Origin: an uncultured Oscillospiraceae bacterium
GTDB lineage: Bacteria; Bacillota; Clostridia; Oscillospirales; Oscillospiraceae
NCBI GenBank assembly: GCA_905234005.1
Contig: CAJOFW010000018.1
Coordinates: 1-13,344 of the forward strand
Length of the DNA stretch: 13,344 bases
Reading direction: 5' to 3'
Positions within the stretch are counted from its first letter, which is position 1. Every line of letters starts with the position of its first letter. Shown here one piece after another: positions 5,677 through 11,711 of the stretch. Under the pieces are notes generated by a model. That model saw only the letters and a list, made by a program, of their open reading frames with translations. It was not told the origin of the DNA and ran no database searches. Both the position numbers and the translations under genes were made by a program.

Positions 5677-7025
5677 TAAACGACCTGACGACGGGCAGCG
5701 TGCCCGGCCGTCTCATCCGGTTTTCGGTGCCGTTCATTCTGGCAAATCTGCTGCAGTTTCTCTACAACATCGTGGACATGATCATCGTCGGGCAGTTCGT
5801 CGGCAGCGCCGGACTGTCCGCCGTCTCGATCGGCGCGGAGTTCATGCACTTTCTCACGTTCATCGCGGCGGGCTTTGCGCAGGCGGGGCAGATTTTGATC
5901 GCGCAGACGATCGGGCGCAACCGGAACGCCGGGTCGCTCAGCCGCATCATCGGGAATATGTTCACGTTCATCCTCGGCCTGAGCGTGATCGTGACGGTCG
6001 TCAGCGTTCTGTTCCCTCGCCAGTTCGCGTCCGTCATGAACACGCCGGCGGAGTCGTTTGAGGAGACCGTCCGCTATTGTACCGTCTGCGGGGCCGGGAT
6101 GTTCTTCGTGTTCGGCTACAACACGGTCAGCAACATCCTGCAGGGCATGGGCGACTCGAAGCACCCGCTGCTCTTCGTCGGCATCGCGGCGGGGCTGAAT
6201 CTCGTGCTCGATCTTATCTTCGTCGGGGTGTTTCAACTGCGCTCGATGGGCGCGGCGCTCGCCACGGTGCTGGGGCAGGCGTTCTCGTTCATCGTGTCGA
6301 TGCTCTTTCTGTACAGGCGGCGCGAGGCGTTCGGCTTCGACTTCCGGGCGCGGAGCTTCCGGCCCGACCGGGGCATATTCGGCTCCATTTTGAAGCTCGG
6401 CGTGCCGATCGCCCTGCAGAGCGTCGCGATCAGCGTGTCGATCATGTACGTCACCGCCTGCGTCAACGTCTACGGCGTGATCTACTCCGCCGTGAACGGC
6501 GTGTCGAGCAAGATATCGCAGCTATGCAACATCGTGACCGTCTCGTTCCGGGCCTCCGGCGCGGCCATGACCGGCCAGAACTTCGGCGCGGGGCGTAACG
6601 ACCGCGTCGCGGCGGTGTTCTGGTACGTGCTGCTTCTGAGCCTCGGCTTCGCGGCGGTGCTGACGGCGCTTTTGCTGCTGTTTCCGACCGAGGTCTTCGG
6701 CCTGTTCGACAGCGACCCGGCGGTGCTCGCCATCGCGATGGAGGTCGTGCCGGTCATCGTCCTGAACTTCTTCAGCGCCGCCACCCGCACGCCGGTCAGC
6801 GCCCTCATCAACGGCATAGGCTTTGCCGGCATGAACTTCGTGATGGGGATCATGGACGGCGTCGTCGTGCGCATCGGTCTTGCGGTGCTGATGGGCCGGG
6901 CGCTCGGCATGGGCGTGCACGGCTACTGGTACGGCAGCGCCATCGCGGGGTTCATGTTCTTCGTCGTGGTGTTCCCCTACTTCCTCTCCGGCCGATGGAA
7001 GCTCCGCCGGACGCTCGTCGCCTGA
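5661..7025 (+). CDS. MATE family multidrug efflux transporter
   Basis: The 454-residue integral membrane protein has about twelve hydrophobic segments in two homologous halves, the usual size for the family. MATE pumps export cationic or other drugs and metabolites using a Na+ or H+ gradient. Diagnostic stretches include FSVPFILANLLQFLYNIVDM and IIVGQFVGSAGLSAVS near the N terminus. ILQGMGDSKHPLLFVGI lies near residue 160, followed by NLVLDLIFVGVFQLRSMGAA. In the second half GQNFGAGRNDRV and RTPVSALINGIGFAG are typical. The ATG at 5661 overlaps the kinase gene by 16 nt; GAGAGGA (5641-5647) is rather far away, so translation is probably coupled. It is the last gene of the PadR operon, and the operon design suggests that the exported compound, or a relative, is the PadR ligand. 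Specificity cannot be read from sequence. Confidence 0.93.
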   Translation: MDKSMINDLTTGSVPGRLIRFSVPFILANLLQFLYNIVDMIIVGQFVGSAGLSAVSIGAEFMHFLTFIAAGFAQAGQILIAQTIGRNRNAGSLSRIIGNMFTFILGLSVIVTVVSVLFPRQFASVMNTPAESFEETVRYCTVCGAGMFFVFGYNTVSNILQGMGDSKHPLLFVGIAAGLNLVLDLIFVGVFQLRSMGAALATVLGQAFSFIVSMLFLYRRREAFGFDFRARSFRPDRGIFGSILKLGVPIALQSVAISVSIMYVTACVNVYGVIYSAVNGVSSKISQLCNIVTVSFRASGAAMTGQNFGAGRNDRVAAVFWYVLLLSLGFAAVLTALLLLFPTEVFGLFDSDPAVLAIAMEVVPVIVLNFFSAATRTPVSALINGIGFAGMNFVMGIMDGVVVRIGLAVLMGRALGMGVHGYWYGSAIAGFMFFVVVFPYFLSGRWKLRRTLVA

Positions 7026-7043
7026 ACCCTCCCGCATAAACGC

Positions 7044-7080
7044 AAAAGCCCTCGCCGCTTCGGACGGCGCGGGCTTTTTT
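7044..7080 (+). terminator. Intrinsic terminator of the PadR/MATE operon
   Basis: AAAAGCCC (7044-7051) pairs with GGGCTTTT (7071-7078). After one mismatch, an inner CGCCG stem (7053-7057 with 7065-7069) continues it. Six T end at 7080. The A-rich upstream side makes it potentially bidirectional. Confidence 0.88.
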
Positions 7081-7121
7081 GCGCAGACGGCGGAAAGATG
7101 GGAGAAATGGTTCGTTTCCGG

Positions 7122-7150
7122 TTGAGACGGCCGCGAAAATGTGTTATACT
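7122..7150 (+). promoter_or_regulatory. Promoter of the REC-GGDEF-EAL gene
   Basis: The -35 is TTGAGA (7122-7127), the -10 is TATACT (7145-7150) and the spacer is 17 bp. TGT precedes the -10 (extended -10). The predicted start near 7157 leaves a GC-rich leader of about 115 nt, in which I see no riboswitch-like architecture. Confidence 0.8.
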
Positions 7151-7272
7151 CGCGGAAGAGTCAAAAAACGGCGGATGATACACGTTTGCGCAAGCGGAAG
7201 GCTGCGCGCCGCATCCGGGCGGCGGCGGGCGCGGACACGCCGGGCGGACAAGACGAAAGGAAGACGATTGCA

Positions 7273-8976
7273 ATGCTGAAAAGTCGTGAGACGAGCGATC
7301 CCAACGACACAAAACGGCAGATTCTGGTGGTGGACGACGAGGCCGTCAACCGGGACCTGCTGGGAGGCATTCTGCGGGACGAATACGACGTCCTCTTCGC
7401 GGCCGACGGCCAGACGGCATGCGAGCTGATACAGCGCAACAAAAACACGCTGTCCCTCGTGCTGCTCGATCTCATCATGCCCGTGCTGGACGGTCACGAG
7501 GTGCTGCGCCGCATCCGGGAGGATCCCCTGACCGCCCACATCCCCGTGATCGTGCTGACCTCCGACCAGTCCGCCGAGATCGACACGCTCGACAACGGGG
7601 CGATCGACTTCATTCCGAAGCCCTACCCCAACCCGGGCGTCATCCTGGCCCGTGTGCGGCGCACGATCGAGCTGTGCGAGGACAGGGACACCATCCGGTT
7701 CACCGAGCGCGACCCGCTGACGGGCCTGTACAACCGCGAGTTCTTCTACCGGTACGCCAGGCAGTTCGATCAGCGCCACCCGGACACGGAGATGGACGCC
7801 CTCGTCGTCGATATCATCCACTTCCACATGATCAACGAGCGCTTCGGCGCCGCCTTCGGCGACGGGGTGCTGCGCCATGTCGGCGAGCGGCTGCGGGACA
7901 TGGTGCACGAGGACGGCGGCATCGTCTGCCGCCGGGAGGGCGACGTCTTCCTCATCTACTGCGTCCACCGGGACGACTACGAGGAGATGCTGCGCTACGC
8001 CGCCCAGCCCGTGCCGGACGCGCCCGACGAGGGCAGGGTGATGCTCCGCATGGGCGTTTACGGGAACGTGGACAAGACCATCGCCCTCGAGCGCCGCTTC
8101 GACCGGGCCAAGCTCGCCGCCGACACCGTGCGGGACAGCGTGACCAAAACCGTCGGCTACTACGACCGGGAAATGTACGAGCGGGAGCTTTACGAAAACC
8201 GGCTCGTCGGCGATTTCAGCCGCGCATTGCGGGAGGAGCAGTTCAGGGTCTACTACCAGCCCAAGTTCGACATCCGCCCCGAGACGCCCGTGCTGTCCAG
8301 CGCCGAGGCGCTGGTGCGCTGGGCGCACCCCGAGCTTGGCATGATAAGTCCCGGCGTCTTCATCCCCCTGTTCGAGAAAAACGGCCTGATTCAGGAGCTG
8401 GATACCTACGTCTGGAAGCACGCCGCCGCCCAGCTCCGGGACTGGAAGGATCGCCTCGGCTTCGCGGTGCCGGTCTCGGTCAACGTCTCGCGTATCGATA
8501 TGTATGACCCCAACCTCGTCGGACAGGTCGAGAGGATACTCGAACAATACGGCCTGACGTGCGGGGAGCTGCTGCTCGAGATCACGGAGTCGGCCTATAC
8601 GGAGGATTCCGGCCAGATCATCCGCGTCGTCAGGGATTTGCGCTCGCTGGGCTTCCAGATCGAGATGGACGACTTCGGCGCGGGCTATTCCTCGCTCAAC
8701 ATGGTGTCCACCCTGCCGATCGACGCGCTCAAGCTCGATATGCAGTTCATCCGCACGGCGTTCAGCGAGAAACGGGAGACCTGGATGCTGGAGATCATGA
8801 TCGCGATCGGCGGCCACCTCGGCGTGCCGGTCATCGCCGAGGGCGTCGAGACCGCCGAGCAGGTCGCCGAGCTGAAGGCCATGGGCTGCGACATCATCCA
8901 GGGCTTCTACTTCTCCCGCCCCGTCCCCGCCGACGAATTCGAGCGCTTCCTGCTCGAGGCAAGGGACAAGGCGTAA
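7273..8976 (+). CDS. REC - degenerate GGDEF - EAL c-di-GMP phosphodiesterase
   Basis: The 567-residue cytoplasmic response regulator has a receiver domain at ~15-135, with D21/D22, phosphoacceptor D66, T96 and K116 all present. The GGDEF domain (~140-295) opens with the normal DPLTGLYNREFFYRY, but its active-site loop reads E222-G-D-V-F226 instead of GG[DE]EF. Cyclase activity is therefore unlikely; a GTP-binding regulatory role is possible. The EAL domain (~305-560) keeps E345-A-L, the VNVS Asn, the Glu of LEITES, D466-D467 in DDFGAGYSS, K487, E523 and Q543, so it should hydrolyse c-di-GMP to pGpG. Phosphorylation would tune this, but no histidine kinase gene is adjacent. The ATG at 7273 is chosen because AAAGGAAG (7256-7263) precedes it; the in-frame GTG at 7141 lies upstream of the predicted transcript start. 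It is monocistronic. Confidence 0.9.
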   Translation: MLKSRETSDPNDTKRQILVVDDEAVNRDLLGGILRDEYDVLFAADGQTACELIQRNKNTLSLVLLDLIMPVLDGHEVLRRIREDPLTAHIPVIVLTSDQSAEIDTLDNGAIDFIPKPYPNPGVILARVRRTIELCEDRDTIRFTERDPLTGLYNREFFYRYARQFDQRHPDTEMDALVVDIIHFHMINERFGAAFGDGVLRHVGERLRDMVHEDGGIVCRREGDVFLIYCVHRDDYEEMLRYAAQPVPDAPDEGRVMLRMGVYGNVDKTIALERRFDRAKLAADTVRDSVTKTVGYYDREMYERELYENRLVGDFSRALREEQFRVYYQPKFDIRPETPVLSSAEALVRWAHPELGMISPGVFIPLFEKNGLIQELDTYVWKHAAAQLRDWKDRLGFAVPVSVNVSRIDMYDPNLVGQVERILEQYGLTCGELLLEITESAYTEDSGQIIRVVRDLRSLGFQIEMDDFGAGYSSLNMVSTLPIDALKLDMQFIRTAFSEKRETWMLEIMIAIGGHLGVPVIAEGVETAEQVAELKAMGCDIIQGFYFSRPVPADEFERFLLEARDKA

Positions 8977-9019
8977 CGCGGCAGTCGGGACATACGATAC
9001 AAAAAAATACGATACAGCA

Positions 9020-9057
9020 AGGACCCTGTCCATTCCGGCGGAATGCGGCAGGGTCCT
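9020..9057. terminator. Long hairpin between the EAL gene and the micropeptide genes
   Basis: Arms AGGACCCTG (9020-9028) and CAGGGTCCT (9049-9057) enclose an inner stem CATTCC (9031-9036) / GGAATG (9040-9045). No T tract follows on the plus strand. On the minus strand a T7 run (A7 at 9001-9007 on the plus strand) lies about 12 nt beyond the stem, too far for a classic terminator. It sits between convergent genes, so it is probably a termination or RNA-stability element. A 10-bp direct repeat ATACGATACA flanks the A run (8992-9001 and 9007-9016). Confidence 0.5.
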
Positions 9058-9100
9058 ATGTGATATCCTGTATTCTCATGTCGGTTCTCCCTCGGACGGT

Positions 9101-9157
9101 TCATTTGCGGGCGCAGATGGCGAAGTAGTCCTCCAGGAGCTGTACGAGCTTCTTCAT
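9101..9157 (-). CDS. Micropeptide 1 (18 aa), paralogue of micropeptide 2
   Basis: The ATG (complement of 9155-9157) opens an 18-codon frame, MKKLVQLLEDYFAICARK, ending in TGA at 9101-9103. AAGGGAG lies about 10 nt upstream on the minus strand. The peptide shares 13 of 18 residues, and its exact length, with the minus-strand frame at 9321-9377. Most nucleotide differences between them fall at third codon positions. There is no signal peptide or membrane span; it looks like a short amphipathic helix with an invariant Cys15. The function is unknown, and I know of no named family. It probably lies on the transcript that starts near 9412, after the other peptide and a dispersed repeat. An overlapping ATG at 9166-9168 in another frame is less likely because that frame has no paralogue. 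Confidence 0.6.
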   Translation of the reverse strand: MKKLVQLLEDYFAICARK

Positions 9158-9176
9158 TGTATTTCATCTCCCTTCC

Positions 9177-9292
9177 GATACTTTTTCTTGAAAGAAAAAG
9201 TATCAAAAAGAACTTTGTATTCGCTTCGAAAAGACAGCGTTTCCAACGCTTTGCGCCCGGTAACGAAACGAAGCATTTCATTGGAGAACAGT
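9177..9292. repeat. Dispersed repeat copy A (~116 bp, core 98 bp)
   Basis: The core 9177-9274 matches 11486-11583 in the same orientation with about 8 differences in 98 positions and no gaps. Similarity weakens but continues to GAACAGT near 9292. The element begins with a perfect dyad (GATACTTTTTCTT at 9177-9189 and its complement at 9192-9204). Inside are a hairpin, AGCGTT-TCC-AACGCT (9236-9250), and outer arms GCTTCG (9223-9228) / CGAAGC (9269-9274). It encodes no plausible protein and has no transposase. It is an intergenic palindromic repeat of REP or MITE type and lies exactly between the two micropeptide genes. Confidence 0.85.
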
Positions 9293-9320
9293 GTGATTTG
9301 TTTCCGGCTCTCGCCGTTTC

Positions 9321-9377
9321 TCACTTATGAGCGCATATCTCGAAGTATTCCTCGAGGAATCGCACGAGCTTCTTCAT
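9321..9377 (-). CDS. Micropeptide 2 (18 aa) with a strong ribosome binding site
   Basis: The ATG (complement of 9375-9377) opens an 18-codon frame, MKKLVRFLEEYFEICAHK, ending in TGA at 9321-9323. GGGGAGGTGA lies 5 nt upstream on the minus strand, one of the best ribosome binding sites in the window. An extended -10 promoter sits about 40 nt further upstream. It differs from micropeptide 1 at residues 6, 7, 10, 13 and 17, including conservative L/F, D/E and R/H exchanges; Leu, Tyr-Phe, Ile-Cys-Ala and the terminal Lys are kept. The sequence suggests an amphipathic helix, not a membrane-spanning toxin or an exported pheromone precursor. The role is unknown: a regulatory or leader peptide or a small protein partner are all possible. 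Confidence 0.68.
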   Translation of the reverse strand: MKKLVRFLEEYFEICAHK

Positions 9378-9418
9378 TGTTTTCACCTCCCCGGAGCCGT
9401 CTTTTTCTTTCTGGCTAT

Positions 9419-9447
9419 ACTATAGCACCGGAATCGAAAACAGTAAA
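9419..9447 (-). promoter_or_regulatory. Minus-strand promoter driving the micropeptide genes
   Basis: Read on the minus strand, the -35 is TTTACT (9442-9447) and the -10 is TATAGT (9419-9424), with a 17-bp spacer and TGC before the -10 (extended -10). Transcription would start about 30-35 nt before the ATG of micropeptide 2. Confidence 0.6.
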
Positions 9448-9490
9448 ATACATTAATCATAGGATTAACAATATCTTTTCGATATCATAA

Positions 9491-9506
9491 CCCGTCCGCG
9501 GACGGG
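9491..9506. promoter_or_regulatory. 16-bp perfect palindrome between divergent promoters
   Basis: CCCGTCCGCGGACGGG is a perfect palindrome lying between the minus-strand micropeptide promoter and the plus-strand promoter at 9564-9593. No T tract follows on either strand, so a shared operator is more likely than a terminator. No cognate regulator can be named. Confidence 0.4.
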
Positions 9507-9563
9507 ACGTGACGCCCGCCGCCAGGGACGGCGAAATAATCGCCCCGAACCGCCGCGCAAAGG

Positions 9564-9593
9564 TTGACAGCCCCCGCCGGACTACCTTATAAT
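9564..9593 (+). promoter_or_regulatory. Consensus promoter of the secreted beta-helix-like protein
   Basis: The -35 is TTGACA (9564-9569) and the -10 is TATAAT (9588-9593), with an 18-bp spacer. The leader to the ATG at 9677 is about 75 nt. Both hexamers are perfect, so expression is probably strong. Confidence 0.88.
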
Positions 9594-9676
9594 TCAGGAC
9601 AGAGACACACCCGCACGGTAAAACGGCAGACGCCGCATCAAACGGCAAACGCCAAATCGGAAAGGAGAAACCACCC

Positions 9677-11467
9677 ATGAAGAAGCTCAGCAAAATCCTC
9701 TCGCTGGTCATGGCCGTATGCGTGCTGCTCAGCGTGAGCGCGTTCGCGTCCGGCGAATCCAGCGGCTCCGCCGGGCAGGAGTTCGGCACCTTCGGCGAGA
9801 TCGTCGCCTCCGCCGGCGTCATCGTCGAGGACGGCGCGGTCATCTACGTCGACAACACCGCCGTCTCCGCCTCCGGCGAGATCACCGCCGAGGGCATGAC
9901 CGGCGCGGTCATCACGGCGAACGAGGCAAACGGCATCGCGATCACAATGCCGACGGAGACCGACGTCTACGTCATCGAGGACTCCGACATCTCCGCGACC
10001 GCCGGCACAAAGAACAACGACCTCGGCTACGAGGCGGCCTACGGCGTCGGCGTCGGCGTGTGCACCGGCGAGCTGTGGATCAAAAACAGCCGCATCTCCT
10101 CCGAGGGCGCACGTTCCACGCCCGTGTATATGTTCAGCTCGTCCCAGCCCGAGGCGACGTCCCTCGTCGTGATCGACTCCGAGATCACGACCCACACCGA
10201 CAGCGCCGACATCTGGATGCCGCCCTTCAAGCTTCTCGCCGGCGGCAGCCGCGCCACCCTGCTCATGACCCGGAACAACACCTGGATCGTGAACAGCGCC
10301 GTGACCTCCAACAACTGGGGCGCGATCTCCCAGGACTCCGTTGACGCGTTCACCTACGTCATCAACTCCACCGGCACCGCCACCGAGGGCGGCTACGCCA
10401 CCTACCTGACCTACGGCATGAAGCTGTACGCCTCCCAGCTCTACGGCGGCCAGTACGGCGCGTTCATGTGCGGCACGTCCACGATCACGACCGGCACCGC
10501 CGCCGACGCGCTGGCCGACGAGGCCGCGATGAGCAAGACCCCGGACTACGTGCCCGAGGAGCAGCCCACGATCATCGCGGCCCCGTTCAACGCGGTCGTC
10601 GTGCACAACTCCCTGCCCAGCCTCGACATGGTCGCCGAGGGCAATTTCAAGGACGCCGTCCTCTCCACGTTCGCCGAGGATCTGCCCGACACGGTCACCC
10701 CGATGGCCGCCGACGACGAATTCTTCATGGCCGCCGGCGCTCCGTTCGGCGTGGGCAGCGGCTCGTCGTTCTTCTACAACGCGAACCTCTACGGCTCGCT
10801 GATCCTCGTCCGTTCGATGAACGGCGACTTCACGTTTGACAACACCGACGCCCGCGCCGCAAACGGCGTGCTCGTGCAGACCGTCGTCACGTTCGATCCC
10901 CCCTCCGCCTCCGGCTATCTCGACGTCGGCGAGGGCGAGACCCTGCCCGGCGTGGCCGTCACGTTCGTGAACGGCGAATACGACGGCGACATCCTGCATC
11001 AGGATTACCAGCGCCGCATGACCGTCACCGTCGGCGAGAACGGCACGCTGACCGGCGCGATCGTGTCCGGCACCTGGCAGGGCTGGCTCGACCTCTGGAG
11101 CGAGCAGACCCTCACCGGCGTCCTCGACGCCTACGGCTACGGCGAGGCTCCGTTTGAGAGCGAGACCTGGGCCGCCGACGTGCAGGACAACCTGACGCTC
11201 GCGGACGACGCCGCCTACGCCGATACCGACAACCTCGGCGCCGACGTGACCGTCGCGGCCGGCGGCACCTGGATCGTGACCGACACCTCCACCCTCTCGA
11301 GCCTGACGCTCGAGGACGGCGGCGTCATTGCCGCGCCCGAGGGCATGACCCTGACCGTATTCGTCGACGCCGACGCCTCGAACGCGCTCAGCGCCTACGA
11401 GGGCGGCGCGCCGATCGACGAGCTTGTCCCCGGCGCCTACGAGAACGTCATCATCACCGTGGCGTAA
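9677..11467 (+). CDS. Secreted acidic beta-helix-like protein of unknown function
   Basis: The 596-residue protein has a classic signal peptide: MKKLSK, a hydrophobic core (7-20), and SAFA before a likely cleavage at about residue 24/25. The mature part is very acidic, poor in Lys and Cys, and rich in Gly, Ala, Thr, Val and Asp. Short beta-strand-like repeats (for example GEITAEGMTGAVITANEANG, VTVGENGTLTGAIVSGTWQG and GGTWIVTDTSTLSSLTLEDG) suggest a right-handed parallel beta-helix of the pectin-lyase-like or adhesin type. I see no catalytic signature, LPXTG motif, SLH domain or C-terminal membrane anchor, so release to the medium or loose wall attachment is expected. AAAGGAGA (9661-9668) lies 8 nt before the ATG. 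A strong promoter and terminator make it an abundant single-gene unit. Adhesion or surface coating is inference only. Confidence 0.8.
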   Translation: MKKLSKILSLVMAVCVLLSVSAFASGESSGSAGQEFGTFGEIVASAGVIVEDGAVIYVDNTAVSASGEITAEGMTGAVITANEANGIAITMPTETDVYVIEDSDISATAGTKNNDLGYEAAYGVGVGVCTGELWIKNSRISSEGARSTPVYMFSSSQPEATSLVVIDSEITTHTDSADIWMPPFKLLAGGSRATLLMTRNNTWIVNSAVTSNNWGAISQDSVDAFTYVINSTGTATEGGYATYLTYGMKLYASQLYGGQYGAFMCGTSTITTGTAADALADEAAMSKTPDYVPEEQPTIIAAPFNAVVVHNSLPSLDMVAEGNFKDAVLSTFAEDLPDTVTPMAADDEFFMAAGAPFGVGSGSSFFYNANLYGSLILVRSMNGDFTFDNTDARAANGVLVQTVVTFDPPSASGYLDVGEGETLPGVAVTFVNGEYDGDILHQDYQRRMTVTVGENGTLTGAIVSGTWQGWLDLWSEQTLTGVLDAYGYGEAPFESETWAADVQDNLTLADDAAYADTDNLGADVTVAAGGTWIVTDTSTLSSLTLEDGGVIAAPEGMTLTVFVDADASNALSAYEGGAPIDELVPGAYENVIITVA

Positions 11468-11485
11468 ACCGGCGCATCGGGTGCT

Positions 11486-11602
11486 GATACTTTTTCCCCA
11501 AAGAAAAAGTATCAAAAAGAACTTTGTATTCGCTTCGAAAAGACAGCGTTTCCAAGGCTTTGCGCCCGGCAACGGAGAGAAGCTTTTAATCAAGGAACAG
11601 TA
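11486..11602. repeat. Dispersed repeat copy B (~117 bp, core 98 bp)
   Basis: This is the second copy of the repeat at 9177-9292, same orientation. The opening dyad keeps its 10-bp arms, GATACTTTTT and AAAAAGTATC (11486-11513), while the loop changed from CTTGAAAG to CCCCAAAG. The inner AGCGTT/AACGCT hairpin is damaged by one substitution (AAGGCT). It lies 19 bp after the secreted protein gene and may help 3'-end formation there. Confidence 0.85.
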
Positions 11603-11614
11603 TAAAAACATAAA

Positions 11615-11664
11615 AACACTTCGTTCGTCACCGTGGCTCTGCCCGGTGACGAACGAAGCTTTTC
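11615..11664. terminator. Bidirectional terminator between convergent genes
   Basis: A perfect 14-bp stem joins CTTCGTTCGTCACC (11619-11632) and GGTGACGAACGAAG (11645-11658), with one further G-C pair inside. CTTTTC follows on the plus strand. On the minus strand GTGTTTTTA follows. It can serve both the secreted-protein gene and the threonine ammonia-lyase gene, which converge here. Confidence 0.88.
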
Positions 11665-11711
11665 ATAGAAGGGACGATATCGCGCAGGGCCGGCGTCGCG
11701 AGGGCGCGGCG

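Noticed and set aside
7141..7272. In-frame N-terminal extension of the REC-GGDEF-EAL protein from a GTG at 7141
   Set aside because: The GTG precedes the predicted transcription start and overlaps the -10 region. The added sequence is Arg/Ala-rich, unlike a receiver domain, and the ATG at 7273 has its own ribosome binding site.
7144..9033. A 629-codon antisense open frame over the REC-GGDEF-EAL gene
   Set aside because: It lacks a ribosome binding site and recognisable domains. Its composition mirrors third-position GC bias of the real gene, whose motifs are intact.
8907..9281. A minus-strand frame running from repeat copy A through the micropeptide region (starts MKCFVSLPGAKRWKR)
   Set aside because: Its N-terminal part is only the translated dispersed repeat, also seen at copy B. 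The rest overlaps micropeptide 1 in another frame and has no ribosome binding site at its start.
9177..11602. Composite transposon formed by the two repeats
   Set aside because: No transposase or recombinase gene lies between them and no target-site duplications are visible. They are kept as dispersed repeats only.
9638..11611. A 657-codon open frame on the minus strand across the secreted-protein gene
   Set aside because: It is antisense to a gene with a consensus promoter, ribosome binding site and signal peptide. Its translation is low-complexity Gly, Ala, Arg, Asp and Val, typical of the shadow of a GC-rich gene, and its first part comes from the dispersed repeat.
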